64,000 bases of DNA from Pseudoscleropodium purum (Eukaryota > Streptophyta > Bryopsida > Hypnales > Brachytheciaceae). Of the stretch, positions 22,872 to 34,559 are shown piece after piece. The notes beneath the pieces are model-generated. The model searched no databases, had not been told where the DNA came from, and was given only the letters and a program-made list of their open reading frames with translations. The position numbers and the translations under genes were made by a program. The stretch spans positions 2,296,501 to 2,360,500 of the forward strand of contig OZ017802.1 of the NCBI GenBank assembly GCA_963969395.1. The letters are read 5' to 3'. Each line of letters starts with the position of its first letter. Positions within the stretch are counted from its first letter, which is position 1.

Positions 22872-23475
22872 AATTTGCTCTAAATTGAACAAACTACCAA
22901 CATTCCAGTAAGTTGTATCAATTTTTTAGAATTGTAACTGTATAAATTCAAACTAGACATATTAGAGATCTCATAGGAAAAGAAAACACAATAATATCAC
23001 TTATAGAATGAAAGATTATAATGTTTGACTATGAAGGTGTTAAAATTGCAAAAGTGATTGTGAAGTCTTTCAATCCTCTTTTTACAAGTCAAACCTAAAA
23101 AGTTGGTGACCAATTAAAAAAAATTGAGGTTAACGGACCTTACATGTATTAACCCCAATCAATGCATGGCTTCTTAAAATCTACTCTACAATTTTTTTTA
23201 AATGAATTTTGAATTTGATTTTTTTCTCCAAGATCTAGTATGTGAGGTTCATTTCCAAGAGCTCTCAACGCTAGGGAAAGTCAAGATTGCAATGGGTACC
23301 CTTGCACAAAATCTTGAATAGAAAAATCACTATCATTTATTTTCAAGATTGAGTTTTTGATACTAAAACTAGACTTCAAGAAGAACTTTCTATAAATATA
23401 AACTACTAAAATAGCAACTTTCCAAAATATAAACCACTAAAAATAGCAACTTGGTTAGGCAGTTTTATTTAACTG
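22872..23475. mobile_element. TTAA-family element lacking its termini
   Basis: It is inverted relative to 36385-36950 and collinear with it over about 600 bp. Shared words include AATTTGCTCTAAATTGAACA, TATAATGTTTGACTATGAAG, AAGAGCTCT and AATAGCAACTTGGTTAGG. The TIRs themselves are absent or replaced. Confidence 0.65.
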
Positions 23476-23799
23476 GTTGCTTGTTCAAAATAGTAAACCA
23501 ATCACTGCCTTCCTTGAAAGATAAAACCTGAAGCCAAACGGAAAATCGGTAGGCAAGCACCAATGAGAATAATGCTTTCCACCAACCTCGCACCAATGGC
23601 AACAGAACGGCCCAGGCCCCTGATTTGGACTTCCACTGACGACGGTTGACAGACGACCGTCCGTTCGTCCCTTCCACCCAGGCAACGGAAGTCCATCATT
23701 CCACGCTTTCCAGACACCGTGGCGACGAATCTGCTCCTCTACTTAATCCCCCGACGTTCCTGGCCTTCAGTCCCTCCACAATAATATCAATAGCCACTT

Positions 23800-23970
23800 T
23801 TGGCTCTCGTTCGACGTCCTCGTCGACGGAATCTCCAGCCGCCCGTCCGTCCGCGGCTGGGTCAGTGTCTTAGAATACGTGGTAGCCCACCTTGTCCGAC
23901 GTCTCCGTCGACGGTATCTCGAGCCGCCGTCGGATGCTGGCCGTGACCGCCCGTCTGCGGCTTGGGCTCT
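23800..23970 (+). promoter_or_regulatory. GC-rich promoter or leader of the DTC gene with a direct repeat
   Basis: A CGACGTC plus CGTCGACGG(A/T)ATCTC block occurs at about 23813 and 23898. Each is followed by AGCCGCC and a GTC(C/T)GCGGCT-like word. It lies 180-350 bp upstream of the carrier start and is probably promoter or 5' leader. Confidence 0.4.
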
Positions 23971-24147
23971 TCTTCGTCTCCGTCGCCTTCCTATTGCATC
24001 CCAGCCTCGGTGCCGTGCCTTTTGTGAGTTGCTAGTGTTTTTGTTGTGATTTTTTGTTGTTGCTGCGAGGAGCTCCGTCTCGGTGCGCACGCAGGCTTGT
24101 TAGCAAGCCGAGTCGTGAGAGTTTTTTCCGCTTGCTCGCTGGTTGCG

Positions 24148-25083
24148 ATGGCCGCCGTGGACACGAAGAAGTCGCCGCCCGTGCCGACCATGGACACGCA
24201 GAAGGCGACGTCGACGGTGTGGACGACGATTAAGCCGTTCTTGAACGGGGGTTTGTCAGGCATGGGCGCGACGTGCGTGATTCAGCCCGTGGACATGATC
24301 AAGGTGCGCATCCAGCTCGGGCAAGGGGGCGCCTTGGTGGTGGCGAAGAATGTGATCGCCAACGAGGGCTTCGGGGGCTTGTACAAGGGTTTGTCTGCGG
24401 GGTTGCTTCGCCAGGCGACTTACACCACGGCGAGACTCGGAACGTTCCGGATCCTCACCAACAAGGCCCTTGCGGCGAACGACGGCAAGCCGCTGCCGTT
24501 GTACCAGAAGGCGCTCTGCGGGCTCACGGCGGGCGCGGTGGGCGCGTCCGTGGGCAGCCCGGCGGATCTTGCCCTAATCCGGATGCAAGCCGATGCGACC
24601 TTGCCCGAGGCACACAGGCGGCATTACAAGAATGCGTTTCACGCTCTTTCGCGGATCACGAAGGACGAAGGCGTGCTGGCGTTGTGGAAGGGAGCAGGGC
24701 CGACGGTCGTGCGGGCGATGGCGTTGAACATGGGCATGCTCGCGTCTTATGATCAGTCTGTGGAGTTTTTCAGGGATTCCATGAGCTTCGGGGAAATGCC
24801 GACGCTTGTTGGTGCTAGTGCCGTGTCAGGATTCTTCGCGTCCGCGTGCAGCTTGCCGTTCGATTATGTGAAGACGCAAATTCAGAAAATGCAGCCTGGA
24901 CCTGATGGCAAGTACCCTTACACGGGCTCCGTGGATTGTGCTTTGAAGACATTGGCAAGCGGAGGTCCTCTGAAATTTTACTCTGGTTTTGGCACGTACT
25001 GTGTGCGAATTGCGCCGCACGTAATGATGACCTGGATCTTCCTGAACGAGATCCAAAAATTGGAGAAGTCATTCGGACTTTAA
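24148..25083 (+). CDS. DTC: Mitochondrial dicarboxylate/tricarboxylate carrier, DTC type (intronless)
   Basis: This 311-residue protein belongs to the mitochondrial carrier family. DTC exchanges 2-oxoglutarate, malate and other di- and tricarboxylates across the inner membrane, linking the TCA cycle to cytosolic nitrogen assimilation. The three carrier repeats are marked by PVDMIKVRIQ (47-56), PADLALIRMQ (138-147) and PFDYVKTQIQ (237-246). Blocks such as GLSAGLLRQATYTTARLG, KPLPLYQKALCGLTAGA and MALNMGMLASYDQS are typical of plant DTC. ATG 24148 (context GCGATGG) is preferred, since the reading frame upstream is Cys-rich and has no in-frame ATG in good context. The gene has no intron and is markedly GC-rich against AT-rich flanks. 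An AATAAA lies at 25374-25379, which may be the poly(A) signal. Confidence 0.95.
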   Translation: MAAVDTKKSPPVPTMDTQKATSTVWTTIKPFLNGGLSGMGATCVIQPVDMIKVRIQLGQGGALVVAKNVIANEGFGGLYKGLSAGLLRQATYTTARLGTFRILTNKALAANDGKPLPLYQKALCGLTAGAVGASVGSPADLALIRMQADATLPEAHRRHYKNAFHALSRITKDEGVLALWKGAGPTVVRAMALNMGMLASYDQSVEFFRDSMSFGEMPTLVGASAVSGFFASACSLPFDYVKTQIQKMQPGPDGKYPYTGSVDCALKTLASGGPLKFYSGFGTYCVRIAPHVMMTWIFLNEIQKLEKSFGL

Positions 25084-25373
25084 GGCGGATGGCTTGATTA
25101 CACTGAGGGTTTCGTATATTTTTAACCTATTTCTACGGTGCCTACAGTTACTATTGATTTATTTCATTTCCTTTTGGTCCCCAAGGATTCACAAGTCTTC
25201 TCTCTAAGGCTGGGCATTTAGATTTGCTTTTAATGTGTTGAGGCAACTTGCGTTGCTAGTTTACAAGGTGCGTACAAGGGCCGTAGTTGTGGATCTTGTG
25301 GATGTTTTGGCCCTGATCTAAACGAGGGGCTTTACCTGATAAGTAGAATTCCGGACCTGTTGCTGAGATGATA

Positions 25374-25379
25374 GAATAA
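25374..25379 (+). terminator. Possible poly(A) signal of DTC
   Basis: AATAAA lies about 290 bp after the stop codon and is followed by T/G-rich sequence. This is a positional inference only. Confidence 0.3.
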
Positions 25380-25399
25380 AGAGTTTTTGTTAAATTGAG

Positions 25400-28300
25400 T
25401 GCAGGTTTTTGTCATTCTGAGATCTGTGTTTGTGCCTCTGGGACATGCTATCTGCTACAGATATTAGGTTTGGTAGTGGGTGGGCAATGCCTGCCTTGAT
25501 GAGGCTCTCTTACAGAGGTTGATGTGTCTGTCCACCAATTTTTTCTGGTCACAGGACCATGATCTTACTCCTTTACTTGGGAGTCTGGTGGTTTAGAAGA
25601 AGGAAGAAGTAGCCCAGGTGATATATCTGCACCTTGCTCAGAGGTTCTGGCTGTATCGGACAGTTCATTTCTTAAAGACATCAGTTCAATGCACTCTCAA
25701 TGACTTATTCCTATCACGTGCGTGCTGCTCTTGTGGTCATCTGTCTCAATTTGACTGTATTTTTGTTGTGATCTTGTAAGCATGCAGGCAAATGCTAACC
25801 AGTTGAATTGGTTGATTGCAATTGCACTTGGTGATCGGTTATCTCTAACTACCAAGATGATTATGATTTGAATTATTATTGTTCTCCATGGATTAAAGTT
25901 CTTACGAGATGTTCACCGTAGTCGTCGTCTACTTCTGTTTTTTCATGTTAGTACGATTCGGATTTTACTTCTCTGTGGAATTTCAGTTTGTATAGTTTCA
26001 ATCAAATGATGGGAGTGAGATCGCTGGAGGAAACCTGAGAGGTGGTCGATTTGTTTTATACTCGCCCGCTGGTGGTACACCCTCGCGCTGGTTCTTGTCT
26101 CATTAACCCCGAACTGTTTGAATGGCAAATGCTTCGGAGTTATTTATGTGTAAAATCTAGTTAAGAATGTCGTATCTGTTGTCTGATGGTTTCCCAGGGG
26201 GAGAATCTTCTACACAAGGTTGGCGTCCGAGGAGGTTTCATTATCTGATCCATTTTACGGGATTTTCAGCCATTAAGAATCTATCATTGTGAATTGATTC
26301 GTTAGCTCATGCGCTTTAAGTCTTTTGATCTGTCTCTTCTCTCATGGCCCTTGCAATTTATCGTCTATTACCCACTGCCTTTCCTCTGTCAAAGTTCAGA
26401 GCAGTCGGAGCTTGATAATCAGAGCGTAATCAGTCACCGTGCTCTTTGACTGATTGGCAATTGAGTTAACTTACTATGCAGATGGAGGCCGACATTTCTA
26501 GGAGTTTCACCTATAGCTCTGAGGCCAATTCAAGCGCAGAAAGGAGGTTAAATCCTCTTTAAGTGCAAGTACCTTGCAGGCCATGCTTTTTTATCTACTA
26601 TAAGGTGAAAGAGAAGCCGATCTGGGGATGAGAGAAGCGATTCAAGATGATAGGGACCTGATCGTTTCTCCCTGTTCAAGTGCATTTGTGCACAATTGGG
26701 GTAATAGCGGTGTCACAGTGCAAGACCTGTGTTTGGAAGGAGGCGATTTCAAGTTTTTTGAAGAGGCCTATTACTTTCAAACGATATTTTGGGGCTCACA
26801 GTTGTGTATAACCGTGCAGGACAGGATTTCGAACAAACAACAGAGTCCCAAGGCAAAACCCTAATTCACCCTAGACGTATGCACAATGACAATCCTAATT
26901 CACGCCATCTACACTTGAGCTTATTCTGCCAAGGTCTACCCAGGCCTCTTACAACAGTTGCATAGTAGTGCCAAGCAGTGGTGACGTTTCTCCAATTACT
27001 TCCATCGTATTTTTCAACATGCCCCTCCATGAACTACGTATGTTATCAATGCGTTTTCATAAAGAATACTGGTATTTTTTGAATTGTCGGTAATCTAATT
27101 AATGACAACCTCATTAAGAGGTGTGTCGGTAATTTTATGGTGTGGCAGGTTAGCGTTCGGTTACGTTATTTTAAAGCAGAGCATCAGGCACTTACTCAAC
27201 CTAGTGCTGCTCACATCGCTTGTATGCATCGATCTGCAAAGGGTTGATTGCAAGTAACAGAAAGGAAATCTGTAGGTCGGGTAAGGCAGAGAGAGTTGTA
27301 GTCGATTTTTTTGCTTGAATTCTCGGACCATCTCTAAATCTTGTGCAAGTTTCTGGATTACCCTGTTTTTGTCACTTCTTGTCACTAAATCACACGTGTA
27401 AGAGGGGTTCTTGCAAAAGGTTTGTTTGAATCCCATAGCTAAATAATGTTTACTTACAGTTGAAGAGTCGAATGTTATGAGTGTTGATGCACTTCGGTTT
27501 TGTTTGGTATCTTGCAGTGAAGAAGATGAAGATTTAAGAGATGATGCGCTTTCAGTTCGCTTGCTGTATGTGGGGTAACCTTGCTGGACCTGGTTCTTGT
27601 CAAAACCCGTATGCATTTGAGCATTTGAGCATTTTCTCTACGCAATTTAACGGCTAGCTAGTTTAGGCAAATCTTGAGTACCATGGAAGTGATGATGCTG
27701 GAGAGCTTTCAATGTAAGAATTCGCAGCAGATTGTTCGAAACTAATTAACCCTTGAAGGACGCTGATGACAAAAGTGTCCGACGGATGACTTCATTGTTC
27801 ACTGTAGAAAAAAAGAATGCTCATATGGGTCCAATAATCAGATCATTTTGGTGACTACCATGGTCGTGGGGACCACGTTAAAATCAGTATCAATCCATTT
27901 GCGCAGTAACACAGGAATTTGCCAAATTACCAGTAAAAAGCATTCTAAAGAGTGAGGCCAGGACACTAGGGTTTGCAGCTTTGACAACATTGCTTGCCCG
28001 TGCGGTTCAATTACAGTCATCTGCAAAATGCGGAGTTGCTCTCGCTTTTCAATGAAGCGGGTAGCACTCCTTATCGTCAGTTTATTCGAGCCATCACCAC
28101 TCTTTGATTGGACTTAGCATGATATCTCTGTTTAAAATTCATTTCCATTGTTTATTTGAATTTGAGGAATCAGCAGGGGAGGTGAAATGCAGATATGTTT
28201 GCACGAAGACACGTAGAGCTCTTAGGTGTTGTTGCATTGAGTGGCACCTTGTATGTCCATCTTGACTGGCGTCTTGATGTTCAGGTATTCATCATCTTTA

Positions 28301-28900
28301 ACCTTAAAAATGCAGATTGAGCATTGAACGCTATAATTTCTCCTCAACCCATTTTCTATTTTGTTTGGCTGATAATGCGAATCTCCATCCGCAAGGGATC
28401 TTCAAAGCATCAGGCTCTGATTATGAATGTCCTCAAAGAGCATCTTGAAGTTGGAATTTGGAGTCTCTATCTGCAGGAGGGCTTCAAACCATTGGGCTCA
28501 TGGGGAAGAAACCCTGTTCTATGTTGAATTCCTTCCTCTGGATCCTCTAGAGTACAACCTAGCAATCGTGGTGAAGTAGACCTGCTTTCACGAAGCTTCC
28601 ACAGCTTGCTCAAGTTCATCTGTTCTTGGAAAATTTGGTTGCTAGTGGCAGTGTGCGACAACAAGCCAGTCCTCGCTAAACTGGCATTCCTAAACCTGTG
28701 AGGTATGAAAGACATTGAAACTGATTGTAGCGTTCTCAAGGATGTTTGTGTTCAATTGAAAATCTGCTCTAGCCGAGTCTCGCAGTCGAAGTTTTAGTTC
28801 TATCCCATTTTAAAATTTTGAAAAAATTGAAAAATTGAAGGAATTATTGCAATTGCAAGCTCCAAGTGTCAAAATTCATAACACACCATATTGTGTATTT
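25400..28900. other. Moderate-GC spacer without recognised gene
   Basis: This stretch is less AT-rich than the next one and carries no repeats that I can match elsewhere. The longest open frame (27161-27616, minus, 151 codons) has a Ser-rich start and no recognised domain or splice partners. An unknown gene, long untranslated region or non-coding RNA cannot be excluded. Confidence 0.4.
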
Positions 28901-28921
28901 TTCATTTGAATTTTTCTTTGT

Positions 28922-29151
28922 TTAACCCTTGAATGCTGAGGTGGATGTTTTGTGCCTAATGGATGATAGGGAATCAAATTGTATAGGATAGAAGTACAAC
29001 CATTCATTGTCAAAATTTGTTTTGGAAAGGAAAGATCTTCTATAGTAGTTTGACTTGCAATGACTACTTTTGCAATTTTGGAGGCTAGTGATTCACATAG
29101 TAATAGAGAAGGATGATTTTGAGGGTCACCCCTTTGGTGTTGAAGGGTTAA
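28922..29151. mobile_element. Short TTAA-flanked miniature element
   Basis: TTAACCCTTGAATGCTGAGG at the left pairs with CCTTTGGTGTTGAAGGGTTAA at the right, about 16 of 23 positions matching as inverted repeats. Both ends coincide with TTAA, the usual target of piggyBac-type elements. The interior (28960-29085) is an inverted relative of 13130-13210. Confidence 0.6.
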
Positions 29152-31784
29152 GATGTTTGTTTTTTTAATTTATAATTTTATATTCTATTTTTCATTTATG
29201 GTTAAAATTCTAGATTATTGTAATATACATTATAATCGATATGATTTTCTTTCCACCTTTTATTTTAAAAACTACAATTATTTTATTTTTTCATCAAAAT
29301 TTATTAAAAAAAGTCAATGTCAATAGAAAATATGCTTATTAATACATGAGAAATATCAAGATTCTACATATCAATTATCTAATAGAATAAATTTAGCTTG
29401 ATAATGAAATTTGACTTGAAGGCAGCTTGAAGGTCATTGCTAGGGGGGGGTTTGGGTATAAAAAACAAAACAACTAATTGAGAATTTTTCACACTAATTT
29501 TCATTACTACTTGTACTTCTTGAAATAATTTCAAATTAATTGAACAATTTTTTCTATATTTACAAATTTATTTTCGTTTTCAATCACAAAATTTATAACT
29601 CTGACAATTTTTCATGAAACAAAGTGAAAATTTTCATAATGATTAATAATTCATAGTGTCACATAATAAAAATACAAGATTGATATTTGAAAACAATTAA
29701 AAGTGACAATTTAGTTTAGACATAATGTTTGACTATTTCACAATAGATTTAGTCCTTTAGGGGTTAAGGTATGTATAGGGAGCCTATCTATTTCCAACCA
29801 CTTAAGCAATTATGCATATTTGAAGCATGGGATTCCTTAGTGCAAAAAATTTCTTTTGTATACAAATAGAGTTTAAAAGGATCCTATAATATTTCAGAAT
29901 TTTAGTTCTCAAAACATAATTACCCTAAATTTTTTACTTGAAGATGTTATTTGATCCATATTGATTACATAGACCTTCCTATTTTTGCCCAAGGGATGGT
30001 TGTAAAGTCAAGCAAGGTTGGTTGCAATATTTGCAATATTGAGAGTCTTTTAGCCAATCATAATGTGTCACAACTACGTGGGAAAGAACACCATAATTGA
30101 TCACTATTCATTTCTACTTGTACATAAAGACAGCAACTTGTATTGTGAAAATGGAGGGAAATTAGAAATGTTTTGGTTCCTACATCCTTCTTTTTTCTTC
30201 TTCATTGGAAATTGACATAGTGTCCACAATCAACAAGTATGAACCTTTGGTGCTAACATATTTAGAATTTAGTTCAAAATTGTAATATAATAGGATCCAA
30301 TAAAGATACAAATTGACTATTGTACCATTCAAAGAATTTGGTATAATGTCAATTCAAGTTGCATTTTTTATTATGCATTAATTATCATTGTATTCTTATA
30401 CAATCCTTGTTAAACATACTAAATTTCAATTTAAAGAAAAAGGCCAATTTTGGAGAATTTTTTAATTTAATTTTTATGGTTTTACATTATCATTGATTGA
30501 AAAGCATTGGTGATGAATTTTTAAAATACAATTTCATACAAATGTAGTAAAAGCTCTATATGCAAATCTTTTATATTAAAAAAAGATCATTAAGTATTAA
30601 AATTTTACTTTGTAGAGAAATCAATGTTGGATGCCAAATACCCAAAATTTTGCAAAAAATAGATATTTATGTGTAATAATTTGATTTTTTTAACCAACCC
30701 TCATACTACAACTTGTTTTTATTCATTTGAACATGATGGTATAATTAATTTTCCAAAATCTAATTACAATTCATATATATCTATTTACCAAATTTGGACA
30801 TGCAACTCTTGTCATTGAATTCACTATTGTGAATTTTTTGTTATTTAACATGGAAGATGTGCATATGAATGCTTTCTAATTTGAATGCATTTTAATTTTC
30901 AAAATTCATGACCAATTTTTTTAAATTAATGATCATATAAAGTTAAAAAAATTAGATAAATAAATTCACCCAAAAATAGAGCTTTAGTTTTTTTTCAAAT
31001 TAGAATTTGGTATGTTTGGTTGAGATTGCATAGGAATGCAATGATGATTATGCATAACAAAATATGCCAATTTTATTTTATTAAATGAATATTTTTTTAA
31101 ATGGTGTTGTACAATTGAAATAGAAACATTCTATGCTTGATTGAAGGTTTATGTACATTGAGTCCTTTAAAAGTGATGCCTAGAGTGTTATATAGGTAGT
31201 TTGTTAATAGTAAACTTTATTAGCTCTAAACCAAAGGTGAGGAGGCTTTGCATTGATTGAACTTCTATTTGAGGAGGTTTAATGAGGGATTATTTTATAC
31301 AGAGTAATAAGTTTATATTTATTTGTACTTAATTTGCTTGGATTTGACCAATTTAGTGGTTAACTAAGCTTTTATTGAACTATTTATGATATAAATAAGA
31401 CTTGGTTTAACATCTTTGCTTATTGTCCCAAGATAATTTATATAATCTCATATTTTTTGAGCCAAGTATAAATGCACTTCATATGTACAAAATGTAAATG
31501 TAATTCAAATTATTTTATTTTTTATTTTTGGAGAAATGAAGTTTGATAGCATGTTTATAGAAGTTGAAATCCTCTTTTAGTCTCATTTACTTTCTATTTA
31601 TGAGATTTGTTTGAATGTAGATGATCTAAGTCTACATCTACATGTCTTACACAACTACTTGTATATGATAAATTGCTCATCTAACTATGTACCTAGAAGA
31701 CACAAACATCTTCTGGATTATTTTTAATATCTATAATGATGTTCAATATCAAAATTTAGTGTATTTTTTATTTTATTTATTTTT

Positions 31785-32190
31785 CTTTGTGATTGAATGC
31801 GATTTCAAAATAGCATTCAATAGAATAGATTAGTTTTTTTTTATTGAATTTGTATACCTTCAAGCCACTATTATGAAGTTTTTGAGTAAATAGTCACCCA
31901 AACAACAAATAAACAACTTGTACAACCATTATGAGTTTTGAAGCTTTAAAAATTGTGCTTACCAATAGGAACACTAATTCATGATGTTTTAGTTTTCTCT
32001 ATGCCATTTAATGCAATTTCAAAATAAGAATAGATTTGTTTTGTTTGTTGAATTTGTACACCTTCAAACTACTATTGTGAAGTTTTTGTAGAAAATAGTC
32101 ACGCAAACATAGAATGAATAAGTTACCATTATGAATTTTAATGCTTTTGGAATGGTATTTGCCAATAGGGACACCAATCCATGATGTTTA
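31785..32190 (+). repeat. 204-bp tandem duplication
   Basis: Two diverged units are offset by about 204 bp. TTGAATTTGTATACCTTCAA at 31844 recurs as TTGAATTTGTACACCTTCAA at 32048. ATTTCAAAATA, AATAGTCAC(C/G)CAAACA and CCAATAGG(A/G)ACAC also repeat in order. Confidence 0.7.
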
Positions 32191-32272
32191 TAGTATATAC
32201 ATCAATGACTTACAATATATATACTATTAACAAATAGAATCAATGATACAATTTAGGATATATGTACACTCT

Positions 32273-32580
32273 CATTAGAAGAGTTTTAGGGGGGTGGAAG
32301 GGCCATTTCAAGGCCTCCTCCTCTATAGTCCCCCCCCCCCCACACACACACACACACCACACACACACACACAATTAAAGAACACCAAGATGCAAAAAAA
32401 CATTTAAAATTCTTTAAATAAATAAATAAATAAATGTATCTATATCTATATATCTATATATCTACTTGTGTATGTGTGAAATGACATGGCAATCGTTTTG
32501 CTATGTTAAATAGCAACCATTGTGAGGTTTGATAAGCTAAGAACCCTAGGGAACTTAGAGCCTTCCAAAGTAGTGAGTTC
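32273..32580. mobile_element. CATTAGAAGA-family element interrupted by microsatellites
   Basis: CATTAGAAGAGTTTTAGG at 32273 is the family terminus. The distal part (32480-32575, with GACATGGCA and AAGAACCCTAGGGAACTTAGAG) is the inverted counterpart of 7090-7180. Between them lie C(13), CA-rich (32340-32373), TAAA (32415-32435) and TATC repeats. The right terminus is lost. Confidence 0.5.
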
Positions 32581-32854
32581 AAATGTACCAATCTTTTTAA
32601 TACCATTGTATTAGTCCTCCAAAGACTTCAAAATGGACATTTCAAATGGGATATGCTTCAATTCACAAACCTTAAGAAATTGGTTCTTTATATTTGAAAT
32701 TACAACCTTAGGGTCCAAAACAAAATCACTCATGTTGTACTTCACAAAATTTCATTTTGATTCAACAATGCAATGTCAATATTAGAATGATCAAAGTTGA
32801 CGAAAATTATCAAAATGAGTTTTCCAAAATAGGCTATAAGATAGGGACACCTAA

Positions 32855-33130
32855 ATGTGCCAGGTGCCTAAACTAAAGTACTGTTTGATGAGGTGCTTGC
32901 AATTTGTACATCTCCTAAATTAATATGTACCTATTTTTAAAGAAACAATTTTAGAACATCTACAAAGAAAAGGATTCTTTGTAACTATTGCATACAATTA
33001 ACAAATATTATGTTATCTAATGCATTGAAATCTCCTATCATTTGTATATGAGAAAATATCAAGAAATTTCACCAATCTAACAATAGGAAAGGTTCGTAGT
33101 AGAAATAGTAACAATTTTGGGGGTCCCTAC
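32855..33130 (+). repeat. Dispersed AT-rich repeat, copy 3
   Basis: It is similar to 14500-14790, including AACAATTTTAGAACATCTA, (T)AATGCATTG(A/G)AA, AATAGTAAC and the TTTGGGGGT(G/C)CC(C/T)ACCTTA block. It has no neighbouring gene. Confidence 0.5.
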
Positions 33131-34137
33131 CTTAGTGATGGTGGGATTTGTAGCTAAGGAAATGTTGAAGTTGTTGTTTGATATTCCTTCATTGATTGAA
33201 TCCTTGATTACATTGTTCTTTCTATTTAGTTATTGGCATATGGGTAGTTGCAAGAAAGACTTCTACTATTTTGCATCACAAGTCAAATTATTGAGTTTAA
33301 ATTGGCCATAACTTTTAAAGAATCAAGCTAATGTACTTGGAATTTTTATGCAAGATGACTAACTTGGTCATAAAGACAAAAATAATTTTATAAATTAAAA
33401 AAAAAATTGTAATTAAATTTCAATTTAGCTAATTTGTCATACTTTTTTAATTTAGGGTTTTTTTAGTACTGTGAAGTACCTTTTTTAAATGATTTATAGT
33501 TGAAATTTTAGTGGTCTATTCCAACACTAGGTGAGCATGTGACTGCCAAAGGGCACCTAATAAAACACTATTTTTTGTTGTTCACAAGTGTGTGAATAGG
33601 GGCCCCTTGTGTGTGCCTTCTTGAACAATAAAAATGGTTATAAGATCATTCTTCTTGTGAAATTTCTTCACCATATAGTTCTCCCAAATCACCAATTTTT
33701 AGTTTACAAAAAATTATTTTTCTATTCTTTACAAATTAAAATGTCAAAACACCTATTTTCATGACATTTTGCACTTTTCTAGTTCTCCTACTTAGAGAAA
33801 TTTTCTACACTTTTTCCTTCTCAGGTTACCTTTTTCTTAAAGGTATGTACAAAAAATATTTTTTTACATTTAAAAAAATTTGTTTTTCTAATTATAAAGT
33901 ATTCCAAAAAAAATCATCACTATAGTGCCAAATACTACAAAAAATTGGAGGTCTTTCATACAACTACCCATATTAGATTTAAATAGTCTTATACATGAAA
34001 GACTAGAGATATTTTGTATACTTATTGATAAACATTGTTTATTAAACTTTGATCTCACATTGGCAACTTGTTGCTTGAGCTTTTCAACAATAGTCATGAA
34101 ATTCATAATTTAATAAAAATAATTTTTTTATGCTAGA

Positions 34138-34280
34138 ATAAGGTAGGAGGTCCATAAACCATCTCTTTTAGCCTACCTATCTCATCAATAACAATAATAG
34201 ATGTTTCAAAGAACATGTCAATCATTCCTAGATAGGGGATGCATTTAGAACCTAATTTGTTAATGGACCTCCTACCTTAT
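34138..34280. mobile_element. 143-bp miniature inverted-repeat element
   Basis: ATAAGGTAGGAGGTCCATAA at the left and TTAATGGACCTCCTACCTTAT at the right are near-perfect inverted repeats of about 19 bp. The ends are shared with 5345-5664. There is no ORF; it is a simple MITE. Confidence 0.75.
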
Positions 34281-34364
34281 ATAAGATAAATGGTACTACT
34301 AGATGGTTGTTTACTTAATTTTTATCTCTGTAGGGACCACAACAATCAAAGAATGTGGCATAAA

Positions 34365-34530
34365 TTGACCTTGGAACTCTAGGCTAGTCATTGTGAAAAT
34401 CATTTTTTTTAGTACCATGTGAATCATTTGCTTAAGAAAATCCAAGAGCATTCATTTGAGGTCAAACTAAGGTACTGTACAAGACCTCCCCTTTTCATAC
34501 AAAATTTCAAGGATGAACATTTGCACTTTT
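34365..34530 (+). repeat. Dispersed repeat related to 13065-13215
   Basis: It is collinear with 13065-13215, sharing CATGTGAAT, GAGGTCAAAC-like and CCCTTTTCATACAAAATTT. It sits directly right of the 143-bp miniature element. Confidence 0.45.
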
Positions 34531-34559
34531 ATTTTATATAGAAAGATTTGTTGTCATCC

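Larger units (their letters stand above)
19510..24147. other. Spacer between eS21 and DTC carrier genes
   Basis: These 4.6 kb hold no recognised gene. They contain fragments of the TTAA-flanked family (19820-20032 and 22872-23475), a 179-bp tandem duplication (20805-21160), a six-unit 59-bp tandem array (21541-21895), an element fragment (22390-22567) and a GC-rich promoter-like block before the carrier (about 23600-24147). Confidence 0.6.
29152..34137. other. AT-rich repeat-bearing spacer
   Basis: No gene was recognised. A TTTAGGGGTTAAGG terminus at 29757-29770 resembles the TTAA family. A tandem duplication of about 204 bp (31785-32190), a miniature element with an internal CA microsatellite (32273-32580) and a dispersed repeat (32855-33130) are the identifiable content. 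Short ORFs at 33.1 and 33.9-34.1 kb have no family resemblance. Confidence 0.5.

Noticed and set aside
27161..27616. 151-codon open frame on the minus strand
   Set aside because: No recognised domain, no supporting splice sites and an ordinary length for chance in this GC range; left as unknown spacer.
32328..32464. C, CA, TAAA and TATC microsatellites as a regulatory or Z-DNA region
   Set aside because: They are better explained as simple-sequence expansion inside a decayed miniature element.
33888..34113. Paired open frames on opposite strands (sense and antisense)
   Set aside because: Both are short, AT-rich and unrelated to known proteins; overlap follows from sequence composition.
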